A DNA stretch of 64,000 nt from positions 9,160,041 through 9,224,040 of the forward strand of contig CM038917.1 in assembly GCA_021904315.1 (NCBI GenBank), read 5' to 3'. Each line of letters begins with the position of its first letter. The first letter of the stretch is position 1. This DNA is from Sphagnum magellanicum. Taxonomy: Eukaryota > Streptophyta > Sphagnopsida > Sphagnales > Sphagnaceae. This document shows positions 13,849-25,464 of this stretch, in pieces. The notes under the pieces were generated by a model that had not been told where the DNA came from, ran no database searches, and saw only the letters and a program-made list of their open reading frames with translations. A program made the position numbers and the translations under genes.

Positions 13849-16219
13849 ATGTCATCCCTGATTGTCTATGAAGCCTAGTGTGGCAACTTGTCTCAAGCAA
13901 CCGAGATTTACTACTCATGGATCAAAGAGTGTATGAAGTACTTGTTTTTTGTAGACTTTTTTCATTACTAGGAAATTGCACTAATTCCAGCATAAAAATT
14001 ACAATGTTTGCATGCAAGGACAAGATATATAAGTTAGATTTTGAATGCATTAGGTTTTTTTTAATGTTGTAAGAAAGGTTAAAGGATCAAAACATGACAA
14101 GGGGTTTTGCACTTAAAATTCAACATGATGTTCATCAAATCGATTTGTCTTATAACAATGTTCTATGAAATTTCAACTATAGAACTAGATATACTTAGGG
14201 ATATTTCTTAGACATTTCCATCACATGTTTTTTTCCAACAAAAACATGTCTTTTGAGTCCTAACCAACATCATGACTGAGTGAAGTGCTTGCTTTCCAAA
14301 AATTCAGGACATAGATTTTTTTATAATTATTTGTCTAAAATTTTGTGTAGATTATTGTACACACATCCATTGTTGGGAGCTCATGTAGTTAGTGGGGAAG
14401 GTAGTGGTCTGATACTTAGTGAGTGACACTCACAAGGTTATGACCACATGCTTGTTGTGTTTGTTTTGCTTTTGTTGGAAGAGACAACAGTTACCTTGAA
14501 AGTGTTATTATGGAGGTTTCCTTTCAATTTTATATGGAAGTGCACCATAATGTTAAGTAAAGATGGCATTTGGTATTGGAAGTTGAGGTCTATTGATAGC
14601 AAGTGTTATGTGTTTGAATAGGGAATGGGATTTCTTGTAGGGGTTTTTTTATTATACATGAACGAAGAAGATGTTTTCTGGTTATTGGTGGTTTTGCTTA
14701 AGGGTGTTATACATGCACCCATGGAGGGCCTCTACTTGGTAAGGTCTTTCAAAAGATTAAATAAGCAAAAGAGTTGTTGTCCAATTCTTTTTGCTCAAGT
14801 GAAGACCAAATGATGATAGGTGCAGGTTTTGTTCTCGTAGACTTCTGGTGCAAATGATAGGTGTTTGGCAAGGGGATTACTATGCTTGTTAGAACAAATA
14901 ATAGACTCACAATTTGTTGACTAAGTTATATGGTGGAGCTTGTGGAATCTATTTACCTCATTCTTGTTTGTTCTTGGGTTCAAATGGGTCTACCATTGGT
15001 TTAACAGTACCTAATCCAATTTGAGAGGTTGGTGAAAGAGTTAATGCCATGAGTGGGGGAACATTTTAAGAAAGAGATGATTAATCCGAGCATGTATGCA
15101 AGCCAATGGTTCATCACTATTTTTTCATACTCCTTCCCTTTCTCATTGGCACTTCGAATTTGGGATGTCTTCCTTGCTGAGGTTGTCTCTTATGCCTCAT
15201 TGTTTCATGCCTTGTTTTGGTAGGAGGTTGTAAGCAGCAGGTTTGAGGTATTAGGGTAGTAATGGATAATGTTGTATGAATAGTTCCATCTCTTCACAAT
15301 GCATTATGTTGGATGTGATGTTGTACTTGGCTTTCATAACCTATGTCAATTTGGGGGAGAAAATTAATGAAAAGAGATGGGTACTTTCTGATGCATGGCG
15401 TGATAATTGTTTTGCAAGTTGGGTTGGCACTACTTAGATACCGTGAGGATGATTTAATTTGTTTCTTGACTTTAATCTAATTGATTGTGGGTTGGAGGCT
15501 TTACTCTTTAAGAAGGAGAATAATATGTTTACATTGATGATTAACTTATGAGACTTCAATCTTGGTAGTTGCTTAAGGCTCGATAGCTAGTTATGAGGAT
15601 AGTTGATGAGATGACATTCTGAACATTGGTAACAAATAATTGAATTTTAGTTGTGTTTCCTAATTTTCAACTAGATATTTTCCTCCAATTTTATTTGTGT
15701 GCAAGATCTTCTATTGGTCTATTGTAGTGAACCTCTTATTCTTTTATGAGCTATCCACAAAGTCAATTTCTTCTCCTGTGATTGGGCATAAGAATTTTTG
15801 GAAGTGGATTCAAGAAGGAGGTTTGGGGTGGCAAGGGAAGTTGCCATTTGAAAAATTGGTCCATGCATTGCGTAATTTCTTTGAAAGAACACTATAGTTA
15901 GATACCCTCTTGCCATAATATTGTAGCTTACAATATTAAAGTACCCACAACCTACCTCCCGTGGTTTTGATGATACTCACTTGTTTTTGTTCTTGAAGGT
16001 GTTTTTTTAATTGTCACATTGTGTTAAGGATTACATGTCCTTCATATGAGATTGTATGCATGGCAATATGTGCATTCTTTATAGATCAAAATGTCATTGT
16101 TGATCTTTGACAAGATTAATTACGTGTAATACACATGAACACTATGAATACTCTCTTGTTTCCAAGTGTCCAAGCAATTGGAGGAGCTAAACCTAGAATA
16201 TGAGCACATGAAAAACCAT
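13849..16219 (+). pseudogene. TBC-domain (Rab GTPase-activating protein) pseudogene with introns
   Basis: Scattered plus-strand segments translate into a plant TBC/Rab-GAP domain in correct order. About 13,851-13,950 gives IPDCL then LVWQLVSSNRDLLLMDQRVY. 14,164-14,250 gives the ELDILRDIS and TFPSHVFFQQ segments. 14,621-14,738 gives GMGFLVGVFLLYMNEEDVFW through MEGLYL, followed by GTAAGG. 14,984-15,180 gives GLPLV, QYLIQFERLV and INPSMYASQWFITIFSYSFP. About 15,836-15,895 gives KLPFEKLVHALRNF. A possible C-terminal coiled-coil segment (SKQLEELNLEYEHMK) is at 16,160-16,219. In-frame stops at 13,869, 14,209, 15,002 and 15,050 disable it; most are explained by C-to-T change of CGA or CAA. Retained introns show a duplicated or decayed genomic locus, not a retrocopy. 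No N-terminal exon was seen upstream. Confidence 0.85.
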
Positions 16220-16734
16220 AACACATGAGGTCTAAAATGGAGGTTACACACATTAGGATGTTCAAATGGTCATCCCTTCCAAAGATTGACTAGAAGCAAA
16301 AGTTGGTGACAAGTGTTGAGGTGCACCATTGAATGAAACAATGCATGCCACAAAGTTGACAAAAATGTGGATGTCAAGGTTTAAAGGATCAATCCCAAGG
16401 TTTGTTATAACACATAGGGTAACAATGGTGCACAACACACTAAGCAACTAGGCACTAGTTTGCATTGTGCTAATAACATATTAAAGTCAGTGTGTACCCA
16501 TTAAAAAGTTACGAATCCCCTTTCCTGGAGGAAGAGAACTTTGGTGGTGAAGACTTGAATCAAATTGGAAGAAAATGTATGATAGCTTCATTCGAGAAGG
16601 GCTAAATGAAACCACAAAAAAAGGGTATTATGATAATATATGGTATATTAGAATATAGTGCCATATTCCTACAATTCTACTCATGGAATGATGAGCTTGT
16701 CAATAAATTAAAACATACCAAAACACTAGTAGAA
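16220..16734. other. Short spacer upstream of CACTA element
   Basis: No gene or repeat identified between the TBC remnant and the CACTA left terminus. Confidence 0.5.
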
Positions 16735-16748
16735 ATCAGCCAAAATGT
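16735..16748 (+). repeat. CACTA left terminal inverted repeat
   Basis: CACTAGTAGAAATC, preceded by AAA. It is followed by subterminal copies of ATGCGACT, AGTCG and TTGCGACT at about 16,768-16,795. Confidence 0.8.
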
Positions 16749-17079
16749 AACCAGTCATTTACAACTACATGCGACTTATAGTCGTTTGCGACTAGATTTG
16801 AGAATATTTGCAACTACAAGACCAACTTTCAACTATTTTGGTCATTTTCACAACTATGATGCAACTATTAAAAATTCCATCCTATTGATTACATCAATTT
16901 TACATTTATTTTCATCCATTAATTGGTTGATATGTCCCATTAGTCACAATAGTCACCAAATTAGTTGCATCCTAAAGGTATTCTACAATGACATACGGGT
17001 ATATTTTAATGTATGTACTAAAATTATATATATATATGCATACATATGTATATTGTTCATATAATGAATCGCAAAATTA

Positions 17080-18095
17080 ATATTTGAACTTTGAATTTTT
17101 TTATTCAAATATGAATATTGATATTTCAATTATGAAAAATGTTATTTTAACTTTTTAAAAATTTTATTAAAATTTGAAACTTGATATTTGAATTTGAAAA
17201 TTGTTATTTCAATTGTTTAAAACATTATTTGAATTTGAAAATTTTGATTGAATATGATATTTTCAATTCAAAAAGACTGATTTGATCTAAAAATTGATTT
17301 TGAATTCTAAATTAATATTTTCGAATCCAAAAATTAGTATTTCAATTCAGAAAATTATAATTGATCATAAAAATGGATTAATTTGAATATTCCATTTAAT
17401 TTTGAATATTTTTATGTGAATATGAAATTTATATTTCAGCTATGAAAATTTTTCATTTATATTTTAAATAATCATTTAATTCGAACCTGAAATTTAGATT
17501 TTCAAAATTAATACTTCAAGTCTGAAAATTAGTAATTGAGTCTAAAAATGGACATTTCAATTTTGAATATTGTTATTTGAATATGAAAATTAACATTTCA
17601 ATTCTGAAATTTTTTATTTAAATTCAAAAAAAAATTTTGATCTAAAAACTGATATTTGAATTCTAAATTATTATTTTTGAATCTAAAAATTATTATTTCA
17701 ATTTAAAAAACTTTATTGACTTTAAAAATTGGCAATTTGATTTTAAATATTTTTATTTCAACTTGAAATTTGATATTTGAATTTTGAAGTTTAAAATTTA
17801 AATTTTAAGAAATTATTTGACTTGAAAGTTGAAATTGGAATTCCATATTATTATTTTGGATTCTCAGAATTAATATTTCAATTCAGAAAATTATTAATTA
17901 AGTCTTCAAATGCAAATTTTAATTTTGAATATTATTATTTGAATCTGAAAATTAACATTTCAATTCTGAAATTTCTTATTTAACTTCTAAAAACTTCTAA
18001 AAACCGATATTTGAATTCTGAATTACTTTTTTTGGAATCTTAAATTTATATTTTAATTCAAAAAATTATTGATTGAATTTCAAGGGTTTTTTTTA
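17080..18095 (+). repeat. Degenerate AT-rich tandem array, unit about 160-185 bp
   Basis: A phrase of the form TTTTGAATATT-TTATTTGAATMTGAAA recurs near 17,401, 17,561, 17,742 and 17,924, and nearly the same internal phrases (AACATTTCAATTCTGAAATTT, GATATTTGAATTCTRAATTA) recur at matching offsets. Copies are strongly diverged. The array lies inside the CACTA element, left of the nested Gypsy. Confidence 0.65.
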
Positions 18096-19283
18096 CTAGT
18101 GTTATCCATAATAAATCACTTTTATAAATAATTATAAATGATTATGTTTATTAAATCTAAGTGATACTAAATAATTATTGTTATGACATAGATTTGAATA
18201 TTATATAATTTATATTATTATATTAGAAGAAATTAATTAATTAAATTAATGTGACATTACTTTAAAATCATTGTAATTACTTCATATAAGAATTAATTAG
18301 TATGTGCATAATTATTTTCTAATTGAACATAATTATTCACACTCTTTAATTTATAACTTCAAACCTGAATTAAAAATTTGGAAAAAATTATAGTGTAGTT
18401 GGAATAATTATTTTACTGATTTTAATTTCACGAATTATTATACAATAATATTATCTTAAAAAATTCTGTGATTAATCATCTATGATAAATATTTTATAAT
18501 AATTTTATAGTAATTATGAAAATTAATGTTATGTTTAACAAATTATTGTATTTATAGTTAATAATTACCAAGAGAAAAAAATTATTTGACCTATAATAAT
18601 ATTTACAAAAAAAATGTTATTATACAATAAATAATGTAATTAGTTGAATAATAATTCTTCAAAATTTTGTGTAAAAATTTACTTCCTAATAAAAAATTTT
18701 AATTCATTATATATAATTTTAAAATAAATATTTAAAATATTTAATTTTAAATTATAACCATTAAATTTATTTCATATTAATTATATTATATATAGCTCGA
18801 TCAGATTCTGAAAAGTAATTAAATATTTTTAAATATTTTATTATTTATGAATTATGTATTAATAACTTGTGAATAACTAGATAGTTAGTTTGTCAAATAT
18901 GAAGAAGGTGTTACTTATTTAAGTAATTGATAATGAATACTGAATATTTGTAGTGTATAATTTATAATTTAAATATATGTAAATTTCATCATTATGAACT
19001 AAATGATTATTTAATTATCTAGTACTTGAATTGTTTAAAAATCTAAAAACCCTAGAAAATAAGGGATGAAAAAAGCTTTGGAATTACAACTTAGTTTGTA
19101 AGGAAGTTACAACTTCAAAACTTATCCCATATTGTTTGTTCTCTATTCCTATTTTGAACACTATATAAACAAAGGGGTGTGCCTATGCAATTCCACATTA
19201 AGAAGTTTGTGCACATGGGATGAGTTAATCAAAAGGCTCAACCCAAACAAAAAAACAAATAATGCACAATTCTTAAGTACATA
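18096..19283. other. AT-rich CACTA interior
   Basis: Very AT-rich sequence with no coding capacity. A TATA-like ACTATATAAAC lies near 19,160 in a slightly less AT-rich stretch, which might be a remnant promoter of the parent element; this is speculative. Confidence 0.4.
19279..19283 (+). repeat. Target site duplication, left copy
   Basis: ACATA immediately before the 5' LTR, repeated at 26,408-26,412 after the 3' LTR. Confidence 0.9.
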
Positions 19284-20226
19284 TGTCGCAACCCTAGCCT
19301 TGGCTCGCGACCAAGGCAAGGGGGTTGCAAGGGTGCGGGCCAAAAGGAAGCCCGAGAGTCACATCAAGACTCCCGGGAGTGCAAGAAAGTGTGAGGGAGT
19401 GGACCCTCACACTCCCAAGGCAACTCCCATGTTGGGAGTTGGTGAGAGTTAGAGTCCCAAAAGGACTCCCGAAACTTCAGAGCACGTTTTGAGGGGTCAA
19501 AACTCAATGGCTTGGTGCGCTCTTTATATCAATGGAAAGGTCTTGAAGTGTAGATGTCTAAAATGGGCTCGCATTGCTCATTTGGACATCTGAAATGCAA
19601 GTTATGGCCAAAAGAAGGCCCGGGAGTCGAACTCGCGGGAGTCCGCCAATTTCGACTCCCGGGCACTAAAAGTCAGGAATCGACCCGAAATACTTGGCTG
19701 CTGAGAACGTGCGACATACCGTTGGAAAGGTCTCGACGAGATCTACAACTTTGCTTCAGACCGCGTCGTCATCGGAGGTCTGCTCCGAAAGTTATGCGCA
19801 TTCAAAGTCCCGGGAGTCCCGCTGGGCGGGATTTCGGGACTCCCGCGCGGGAGTCCCGGGACTCCCGGGACAAAATGTCCATTTGGGTGCCACCCCCGCG
19901 ACGTGGCACAGAGTATACTATAAGGGGGAAGGTGGTGGCTTCCCCCAAGTCCGGGCCGTGGTGAGTCTTGTGTGTCCGTGTTGCCCGTGGCTCGTCCTAG
20001 CACCAAATGTGCTCCAACTATGTTCTAACCACTTTGTGTGGTTCCATGCAGGCCCGTGTGAGTGAGTGAAGCTTGTCAACTCTTCCTAGTCCCATCCCGG
20101 AGCTCCAACACGCCCCTCTACCCCTCCAAGTGTTGTGAGCTAGGGAGCGCCTCCCGACCACTCCCACTTCCGCTGTCTTTCACTTGGACTCACATTTGAG
20201 TCCTTCGAGTGGTTAGGAGTGCGTCA
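19284..20226 (+). repeat. 5' LTR of Gypsy chromovirus
   Basis: 943 bp, TG...CA termini, same length as the 3' LTR. It includes a GC-rich palindromic cluster of GGGAGTCCCGGGACTCCC-type units at about 19,806-19,872 just upstream of the TATA-like element. Open frames read here (for example 19,554-19,964) are duplicated in the other LTR and are not genes. Confidence 0.95.
19914..19924 (+). promoter_or_regulatory. LTR core promoter (TATA-like)
   Basis: TATACTATAAG followed by GGGGGAAGGTGGTGGCTTCC. The block is retained in both solo LTRs (near 10,350 and 13,435), whereas surrounding sequence has diverged more, which fits a functional core promoter. The equivalent site in the 3' LTR is 26,095-26,105. 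The transcription start is not known. Confidence 0.55.
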
Positions 20227-20228
20227 CT

Positions 20229-20240
20229 TGGTATCAGAGC
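20229..20240 (+). other. Primer binding site for initiator tRNA-Met
   Basis: TGGTATCAGAGC lies two bases after the 5' LTR end, the standard plant Ty3/Gypsy minus-strand primer site. Confidence 0.95.
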
Positions 20241-20276
20241 TCTGGGAGAGCTCGATCCACTTATTGGGAAGTTCCG

Positions 20277-21365
20277 ATGGCACCAAAGAAGGCCCGCAAA
20301 CCAGTCCAAGAGACCGTGGTGGAAGAACCCACCCAAGATCTAGATGTTCCTCCCCAACCTATTAGGGAGGAGCAACAAGACCATTCCGAAGATGAAGGAG
20401 ACCGTGCTAGCCTTGAGGAGCATGAGAATGAAGAAGAACAACCAAATGGAGTCTTCTTCACCCCGGAGCAATTGGAGGTCCTACTCAAAATGAATAGGCC
20501 CAATTTTAGTGAATTGGTAGAGGCCCTCAAGGGAGGTTCGTCTAAAAGTGTGGGATTCAAGCCCGCTAGACCTGGGAATTTTGATGGGGCCCGGGATCGG
20601 AAGGTTGTGGATGCTTGGCTTGCGGAAATGGAAGATTACCTCCATGCCGCTAAAGTTGGTCGGCATTCGGCCGTGGAACTTGCCCAATCCTATTTGAAGG
20701 GCTATGCCTCCACATGGTGGAGGACGGTGAGGCAAGAAGAGGGGAAGACCCATGGCTACACATGGGAATTCTTCAAGGAGCGTATTGAGTTGGAATTCAT
20801 TCCCAAGAATTCCGACTACATTTCAAGATGTAAACTTCGTGACCTTGTGAATGCAAGCAATGAGAACTTACGTCAATATGTGAGGGCTTATTCCGAACTC
20901 ATGCTTGAAATTAGGCATATGCATGAGTTAGACCGGGTGTGCCACTTTGTGATGGGGCTTCCAACTTGGGCGAAGCGCAAACTTGAAGAGAATTGGCCCG
21001 CCTCACTCACCGAAGCCATCATGAAAGTGGAAGGCTTTTCGGATGTGGGGCGAAGTGAGAAGTCCGGATTCAAAAGGGATAGTAAGTTCCCTCACAAGAA
21101 AGCGCGCCATGAAGGGGAATGGAGTCAAGGCCAAGACACCTCAAAGGGGGAAAAGCCTAAACCATTCCAAGGCTCGAGTTTTAAACCCAAGGGAAATTTT
21201 GTCAAGAAGGGAGTCCCTTTCAAAGGGAGCCAACCCAAGGGAGATGCTAGTGGGAAACCCAAAGGAGTGTGTTTCAATTGCAATGAAGCGGGGCACTATT
21301 CCAAAGATTGTCCCAAACCCAAACCGGGGAGTGGGGCTACTAAGGGGCTTCCCACAACTTCATAA
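20277..21365 (+). CDS. gag: Gypsy gag polyprotein
   Basis: 362 codons. It forms the nucleocapsid/capsid shell that packages element RNA. The start is the first ATG after the primer site. Residues 1-70 are acidic and low in complexity. About residues 95-240 form the retrotransposon gag domain (W-x-x-x-M-E-D-Y-L region, then S-T-W-W, then F-I-P). A lysine-rich linker follows, and then one CCHC zinc knuckle ([14 protein letters not shown]) at about residues 331-344. It ends at TAA (21,363-21,365). Most plant chromoviruses run gag and pol in one frame, but here pol is in the -1 frame relative to gag and begins just after this stop, which fits a deletion at the gag-protease junction. Confidence 0.93.
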   Translation: MAPKKARKPVQETVVEEPTQDLDVPPQPIREEQQDHSEDEGDRASLEEHENEEEQPNGVFFTPEQLEVLLKMNRPNFSELVEALKGGSSKSVGFKPARPGNFDGARDRKVVDAWLAEMEDYLHAAKVGRHSAVELAQSYLKGYASTWWRTVRQEEGKTHGYTWEFFKERIELEFIPKNSDYISRCKLRDLVNASNENLRQYVRAYSELMLEIRHMHELDRVCHFVMGLPTWAKRKLEENWPASLTEAIMKVEGFSDVGRSEKSGFKRDSKFPHKKARHEGEWSQGQDTSKGEKPKPFQGSSFKPKGNFVKKGVPFKGSQPKGDASGKPKGVCFNCNEAGHYSKDCPKPKPGSGATKGLPTTS

Positions 21366-21385
21366 CACAAGGAAGTGCGGAAAGA

Positions 21386-24300
21386 ATGGAGCTCCCCTTG
21401 GAGGAGCTCAAGGCACCCATCGAGGTGCATTTTGCGGATGGCATTCCCCATCCCACCAAGTTGCAAGCAAAAGATGTGCCTCTTCAATTGGGGAATTGGA
21501 GAGGCAAGGTGGACTTACTAGTTTCCACCTTAGGGGGAATGGATTGCATTTTGGGAATGGAATTCATCACAAGGAACAATGTGCTCATAGAAGGGCACAA
21601 TCGGCTAGTTAGGATCCCATCCAAAAATGGGATCGTGCGAGTGAAGGCACATGAAGTGCCTAGCGTGGGTGGGACAACCATCCACTTGATGTTGGGAAAG
21701 AACTTGGAAAAAGAATGTGGGGGAGGCCATAGCATGTTATGTGTGATGCGGGTGTTGGATGAGTTTGAACCAAAGGAGGCCACCAAGGTGGTGAGTCCCC
21801 ACAAGTGCATCAAGCAAGTGTTAGAGGAATTCCCGGATGTGATGCCCGAAGAGTTGCCCGATGAGTTGCCCCCGAGAAGACAAGTGGACCATGCCATTGA
21901 GGTGGTCCCGGGAGTGGCACCTCCCGCCAAGGCCCCGTATCGAATGAGTCATGAGGAGTTAAAAGAGCTCAAGGTTCAACTCGAAGAACTCCTCGCGAAG
22001 GGGTACATCAAACCTAGCAAGTCGCCATATGGGGCACCCGTCCTTTTTGTTCACAAAAAGGATGGGACTTTGAGGATGTGCGTGGATTATAGGGCCCTCA
22101 ACAAGGTGACCGTGAAGAATAGGTACCCATTGCCTCGGGTTGATGACTTGTTTGATCGACTTTCGGGAGCCAAAGTGTTTAGTAGGATTGACCTACGTTC
22201 CGGGTATTACCAAATTCGAATTGCACAAGGGGATGAAGAGAAAACCGCTTGCCGCACGAGGTATGGTTCCTACGAGTTTTTAGTGATGCCTTTTGGGCTC
22301 ACCAACGCACCCGCCACATTTTGCACCCTCATGAATGACATTTTCCGAGAGTGGTTGGACGACTTTGTGGTTGTCTACATAGACGACATTTTGGTTTATA
22401 GCAACTCCATGGAGGAGCATGCGGAACACCTTCGAAAGGTGTTCCAAAGGTTGAAGGAAAACAAGTTGTATGCCAAGTTTGAGAAGTGCGAGTTTGGAGT
22501 CTCGGAGGTGGACTTCCTTGGGCATAGGATCACCCAAGAAGGTTTGAAGATGGATGACCACAAGGTGAAGGCAATTTTGGATTGGGAACCGCCTAGGTCG
22601 GTTCCCGCCTTAAGGTCATTTCTAGGATTGGCATCCTATTATCGCAAGTTCATCAAGAACTTTGCAAAGATAGCCGCACCTTTGACAAACCTTTTGAAGA
22701 AGTCATCCGGGGCTTACGAATGGGAAGAGGCATGCAATGAGGCCTTTGAAACCTTGAAGGGCATTTTGGTGAAGGCGCCCGTGTTGAAGTTGCCCGATTT
22801 TGACAAGGACTTTGAGATCCACTCCGATGCGTCCGACTTTGCCATAGGAGGAGTCCTAGTGCAAGATGGAAGGCCGGTGGCCTTCGAAAGCAAAAAGCTA
22901 AGCGAGACGGAGCGAAGGTGGCCCACCCATGAGAAGGAAATGTGGGCCGTCATCCATTGTCTCAAGACTTGGGGCCATTACATAGGCTCCAAGGACGTGG
23001 TGGTGTGGACCGACAATGTCACCTTGAAGTACTTTGCAACTCAACCAAAGTTGTCATCAAAGCAAGTGAGATGGCAAGACACATTGGCCTTGTTCAATGT
23101 GGACATTCGGCATAAGCCCGGGAAGGAAAATGTGGTGCCGGATGCATTGAGTCGGAAACACCAACTCAAAGTGGTGTATGTGGGGGAAAGCGAGTTCCAA
23201 AAGGAAGTTCGTGTTGGGAGTCGCCATGACGAGTTTGCCAAGGAAAGGAAGCAAGAAATCCAAAGGGGGATGAAGTCCCACTTCCACTTACAAAATGGAC
23301 TATTATGGTACAAGCAAAACCGGCTCTATGTTCCAAAAGGGAGGTTAAGGGATGTCCTTTTGAAGGAATGTCATGATGGGCCCCTTGCGGGCCATGGTGG
23401 TGCAAAGCGCACCACCACATTCCTCAAGAAGTCCTATTATTGGCCCAACTTGAAGGAGGATGCGGAGGAATACGTGAAGACTTGCTTGACTTGCCAACAA
23501 AACCGGGCACTCAATAAAAAGCAAGCGGGATTGTTGCGACCATTACCCATTCCGGAAGGGCCGTGGGAAAGTGTCTCCATGGATTTCATGGTGAGTTTGC
23601 CACCATCAAAGGGGTTTGATGCGATCATGGTGGTGGTGGATCGGTTTAGCAAGATGGCACACTTTATTCCTACCAAGGAAAGTGCCACGGCCCAAGAGAC
23701 GGGAAGGTTGTTCTTCACCCACGTGTTCAAGCACCACGGCCTCCCCAAGGACATTGTGTCGGATCGAGACCCCAAGTTCACGAGCAAGTTTTGGAGAGCA
23801 TTGTGGAAGCGCATGGGGTCCGAGCTCAAGATGAGCACTTCCTTTCGTCCCCAAACCGATGGACAAACCGAGAGGGTGAACTTGGTGATCCAACAATTCC
23901 TAAGGAATTATGTGGCGGCGGACCAACAAGATTGGGTGGACCATTTGGAGTTGGCCGAATTTTGTTACAACAATTCGGAGCATTCGGCAACGGGGGCCAC
24001 CCCATTTCAAATGGTGACGGGCAAGTCACCAATTGTACCCACAACTTGGGTTGGACAACCTCCAAGTGATGCGAGTGAGGAAGTGCCCATGGTCACACAA
24101 CTTGATGAAGAAAGGCGGCGCTTGTGGGAGACGGCCAAGGCTAATCTTGAGAAGGCGCATAAAAGGTACAAAGACTTTGCGGACAAGTCCCGACGAGAGG
24201 TGCATTTTGAAGAAGGTGATGAAGTATGGTTGAACATCAAGAACTTCCGGTTGCCCGAAGGTTTGAGTCACAAGTTCTTGGGCCCATATGCGGGCCCATT

Positions 24301-24664
24301 CAAAGTGTTGGAAAAGAAATTTCCCGACACTTACAAATTAGAACTACCGGAAAATCTTAAGGTTCATCCCGTATTCCATGTTTCGCTTTTGAAGCCGGTC
24401 ACCCGTGATGCCTCAAGGCCTAAGCGAGAGCACAATTCAAGGCCCCCTCCGGACTTGGTCCACAATGAGCCTGAGTTTGAAGTGGAGGCCGTGCTCAAGT
24501 CAAGGCAAATAAGGGGGAGAGAGCGGGAGTACTTGGTCAAGTGGAAAGGTTACCATCCAATAGAGGCATCTTGGGTGAACGAGTCCGATATGGAACATGC
24601 CCAAGAAGCCATAGAAGAGTTCCACAATAGACCGGCAAAGAGGCAAAGGAAACATAGAGCGTGA
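21386..24664 (+). CDS. pol: Gypsy pol polyprotein with chromodomain; protease truncated
   Basis: 1,092 codons. Residues 1-65 match only the C-terminal part of a retroviral-type aspartic protease (ends with ILGMEF); no D-T/S-G catalytic motif is present. Reverse transcriptase spans about 175-355, with [10 protein letters not shown] and the catalytic YIDD near 331. RNase H starts near 476 (HSDASD, later a TDN motif). The integrase zinc motif is near 662-710 (H-H-C-C), and the core has catalytic Asp near 731, Asp near 791 (SDRDPKF) and Glu near 827 (TERVN). The chromodomain is at about 1,030-1,085 (EYLVKWKGY, then SWVNESD), which in this group targets integration to chromatin. RT, RNase H and integrase look intact. 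The frame is open upstream only from 21,344, overlapping the gag end, so expression would need frameshifting or re-initiation. Confidence 0.95.
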   Translation: MELPLEELKAPIEVHFADGIPHPTKLQAKDVPLQLGNWRGKVDLLVSTLGGMDCILGMEFITRNNVLIEGHNRLVRIPSKNGIVRVKAHEVPSVGGTTIHLMLGKNLEKECGGGHSMLCVMRVLDEFEPKEATKVVSPHKCIKQVLEEFPDVMPEELPDELPPRRQVDHAIEVVPGVAPPAKAPYRMSHEELKELKVQLEELLAKGYIKPSKSPYGAPVLFVHKKDGTLRMCVDYRALNKVTVKNRYPLPRVDDLFDRLSGAKVFSRIDLRSGYYQIRIAQGDEEKTACRTRYGSYEFLVMPFGLTNAPATFCTLMNDIFREWLDDFVVVYIDDILVYSNSMEEHAEHLRKVFQRLKENKLYAKFEKCEFGVSEVDFLGHRITQEGLKMDDHKVKAILDWEPPRSVPALRSFLGLASYYRKFIKNFAKIAAPLTNLLKKSSGAYEWEEACNEAFETLKGILVKAPVLKLPDFDKDFEIHSDASDFAIGGVLVQDGRPVAFESKKLSETERRWPTHEKEMWAVIHCLKTWGHYIGSKDVVVWTDNVTLKYFATQPKLSSKQVRWQDTLALFNVDIRHKPGKENVVPDALSRKHQLKVVYVGESEFQKEVRVGSRHDEFAKERKQEIQRGMKSHFHLQNGLLWYKQNRLYVPKGRLRDVLLKECHDGPLAGHGGAKRTTTFLKKSYYWPNLKEDAEEYVKTCLTCQQNRALNKKQAGLLRPLPIPEGPWESVSMDFMVSLPPSKGFDAIMVVVDRFSKMAHFIPTKESATAQETGRLFFTHVFKHHGLPKDIVSDRDPKFTSKFWRALWKRMGSELKMSTSFRPQTDGQTERVNLVIQQFLRNYVAADQQDWVDHLELAEFCYNNSEHSATGATPFQMVTGKSPIVPTTWVGQPPSDASEEVPMVTQLDEERRRLWETAKANLEKAHKRYKDFADKSRREVHFEEGDEVWLNIKNFRLPEGLSHKFLGPYAGPFKVLEKKFPDTYKLELPENLKVHPVFHVSLLKPVTRDASRPKREHNSRPPPDLVHNEPEFEVEAVLKSRQIRGREREYLVKWKGYHPIEASWVNESDMEHAQEAIEEFHNRPAKRQRKHRA

Positions 24665-25452
24665 TGAGGACATCACCTTTCTTTTAGTGGGGCGGAAAGT
24701 TACACAAATGTACCACATCAAGTTGTAAGTGAAATAAAGGCAAAATTTTTAAGACTTCCAAGAGATTGCATCACAAGCATAATGAGTATGATAGAAAAAG
24801 GGGTTGTCAAGTGGCATGGATAAATGGAACTTTCTTGCGTAAGCCCAAATCAAAATCGGACTCCTACTTGGGGGCTAAGAGAAATCTTAGTCCCAAAAGG
24901 GGAGGCAAGCAAGGTGAGCTTGCGGGGACGTGCACATGCCCAAAGTGCATCCTAGGGGGTTGGTTGGTAGTGGCGGCCAACGCGGGAAGTCATGACCCCG
25001 TTCGTGTACTATAATCGCGTAGCTTGGGACTTAGGCCTTTGCAAAGCCTAAACGTTGCTTCTCGTACCTTGATAAGCATACCTTTTCGTGAAGGCTTGAT
25101 TGTTGTGATCAAGGCGCAAGAGTGCGAAAGGAGTCATGTCAAGTAGCTTAGGTCAAGATTAGACTTGACTTGAGCTCCTCATGAGGGGAAGCATAAAAAA
25201 ATGCCTCCCAAATGAGGGCTTCGTCAATTAGGCTAGTTTAGGTCTTTTGACGAAGCAAGGGTGAAGGGTTTTTGAGAGGCCCACCCTTAGACTTGCCAAG
25301 AAAGTGTTGGAAACTTGGGGACGCCTAAGTTAGCTTGAGGCAAGGTCTTGCCACAAAGGTTGGCACTTGATGGCCAAGGATCCAAAAGAAAGCAATTGCA
25401 ATTGTGTGGGTGAAAACTCTAAGTGTCAATGAGGACATTGACCTCTTCTTCT
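24665..25452 (+). other. Gypsy 3' noncoding internal region
   Basis: About 800 bp between the pol stop and the polypurine tract. An open frame at 24,766-25,014 has no recognised domain. It belongs to the element by position and composition. Confidence 0.7.
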
Positions 25453-25464
25453 AGTGGGGGAGAG
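25453..25464 (+). other. Polypurine tract
   Basis: AGTGGGGGAGAG directly before the TGTCGC start of the 3' LTR, the plus-strand primer of reverse transcription. Confidence 0.85.

Noticed and set aside
19554..20065. Open frames of 123-136 codons in the 5' LTR, with copies in the 3' LTR
   Set aside because: They lie wholly in LTRs, overlap each other in different frames, and result from GC-rich palindromes lacking stops.
21043..21612. 189-codon plus-strand frame overlapping gag and pol
   Set aside because: Third-frame shadow over gag zinc knuckle and pol start; no domain similarity.
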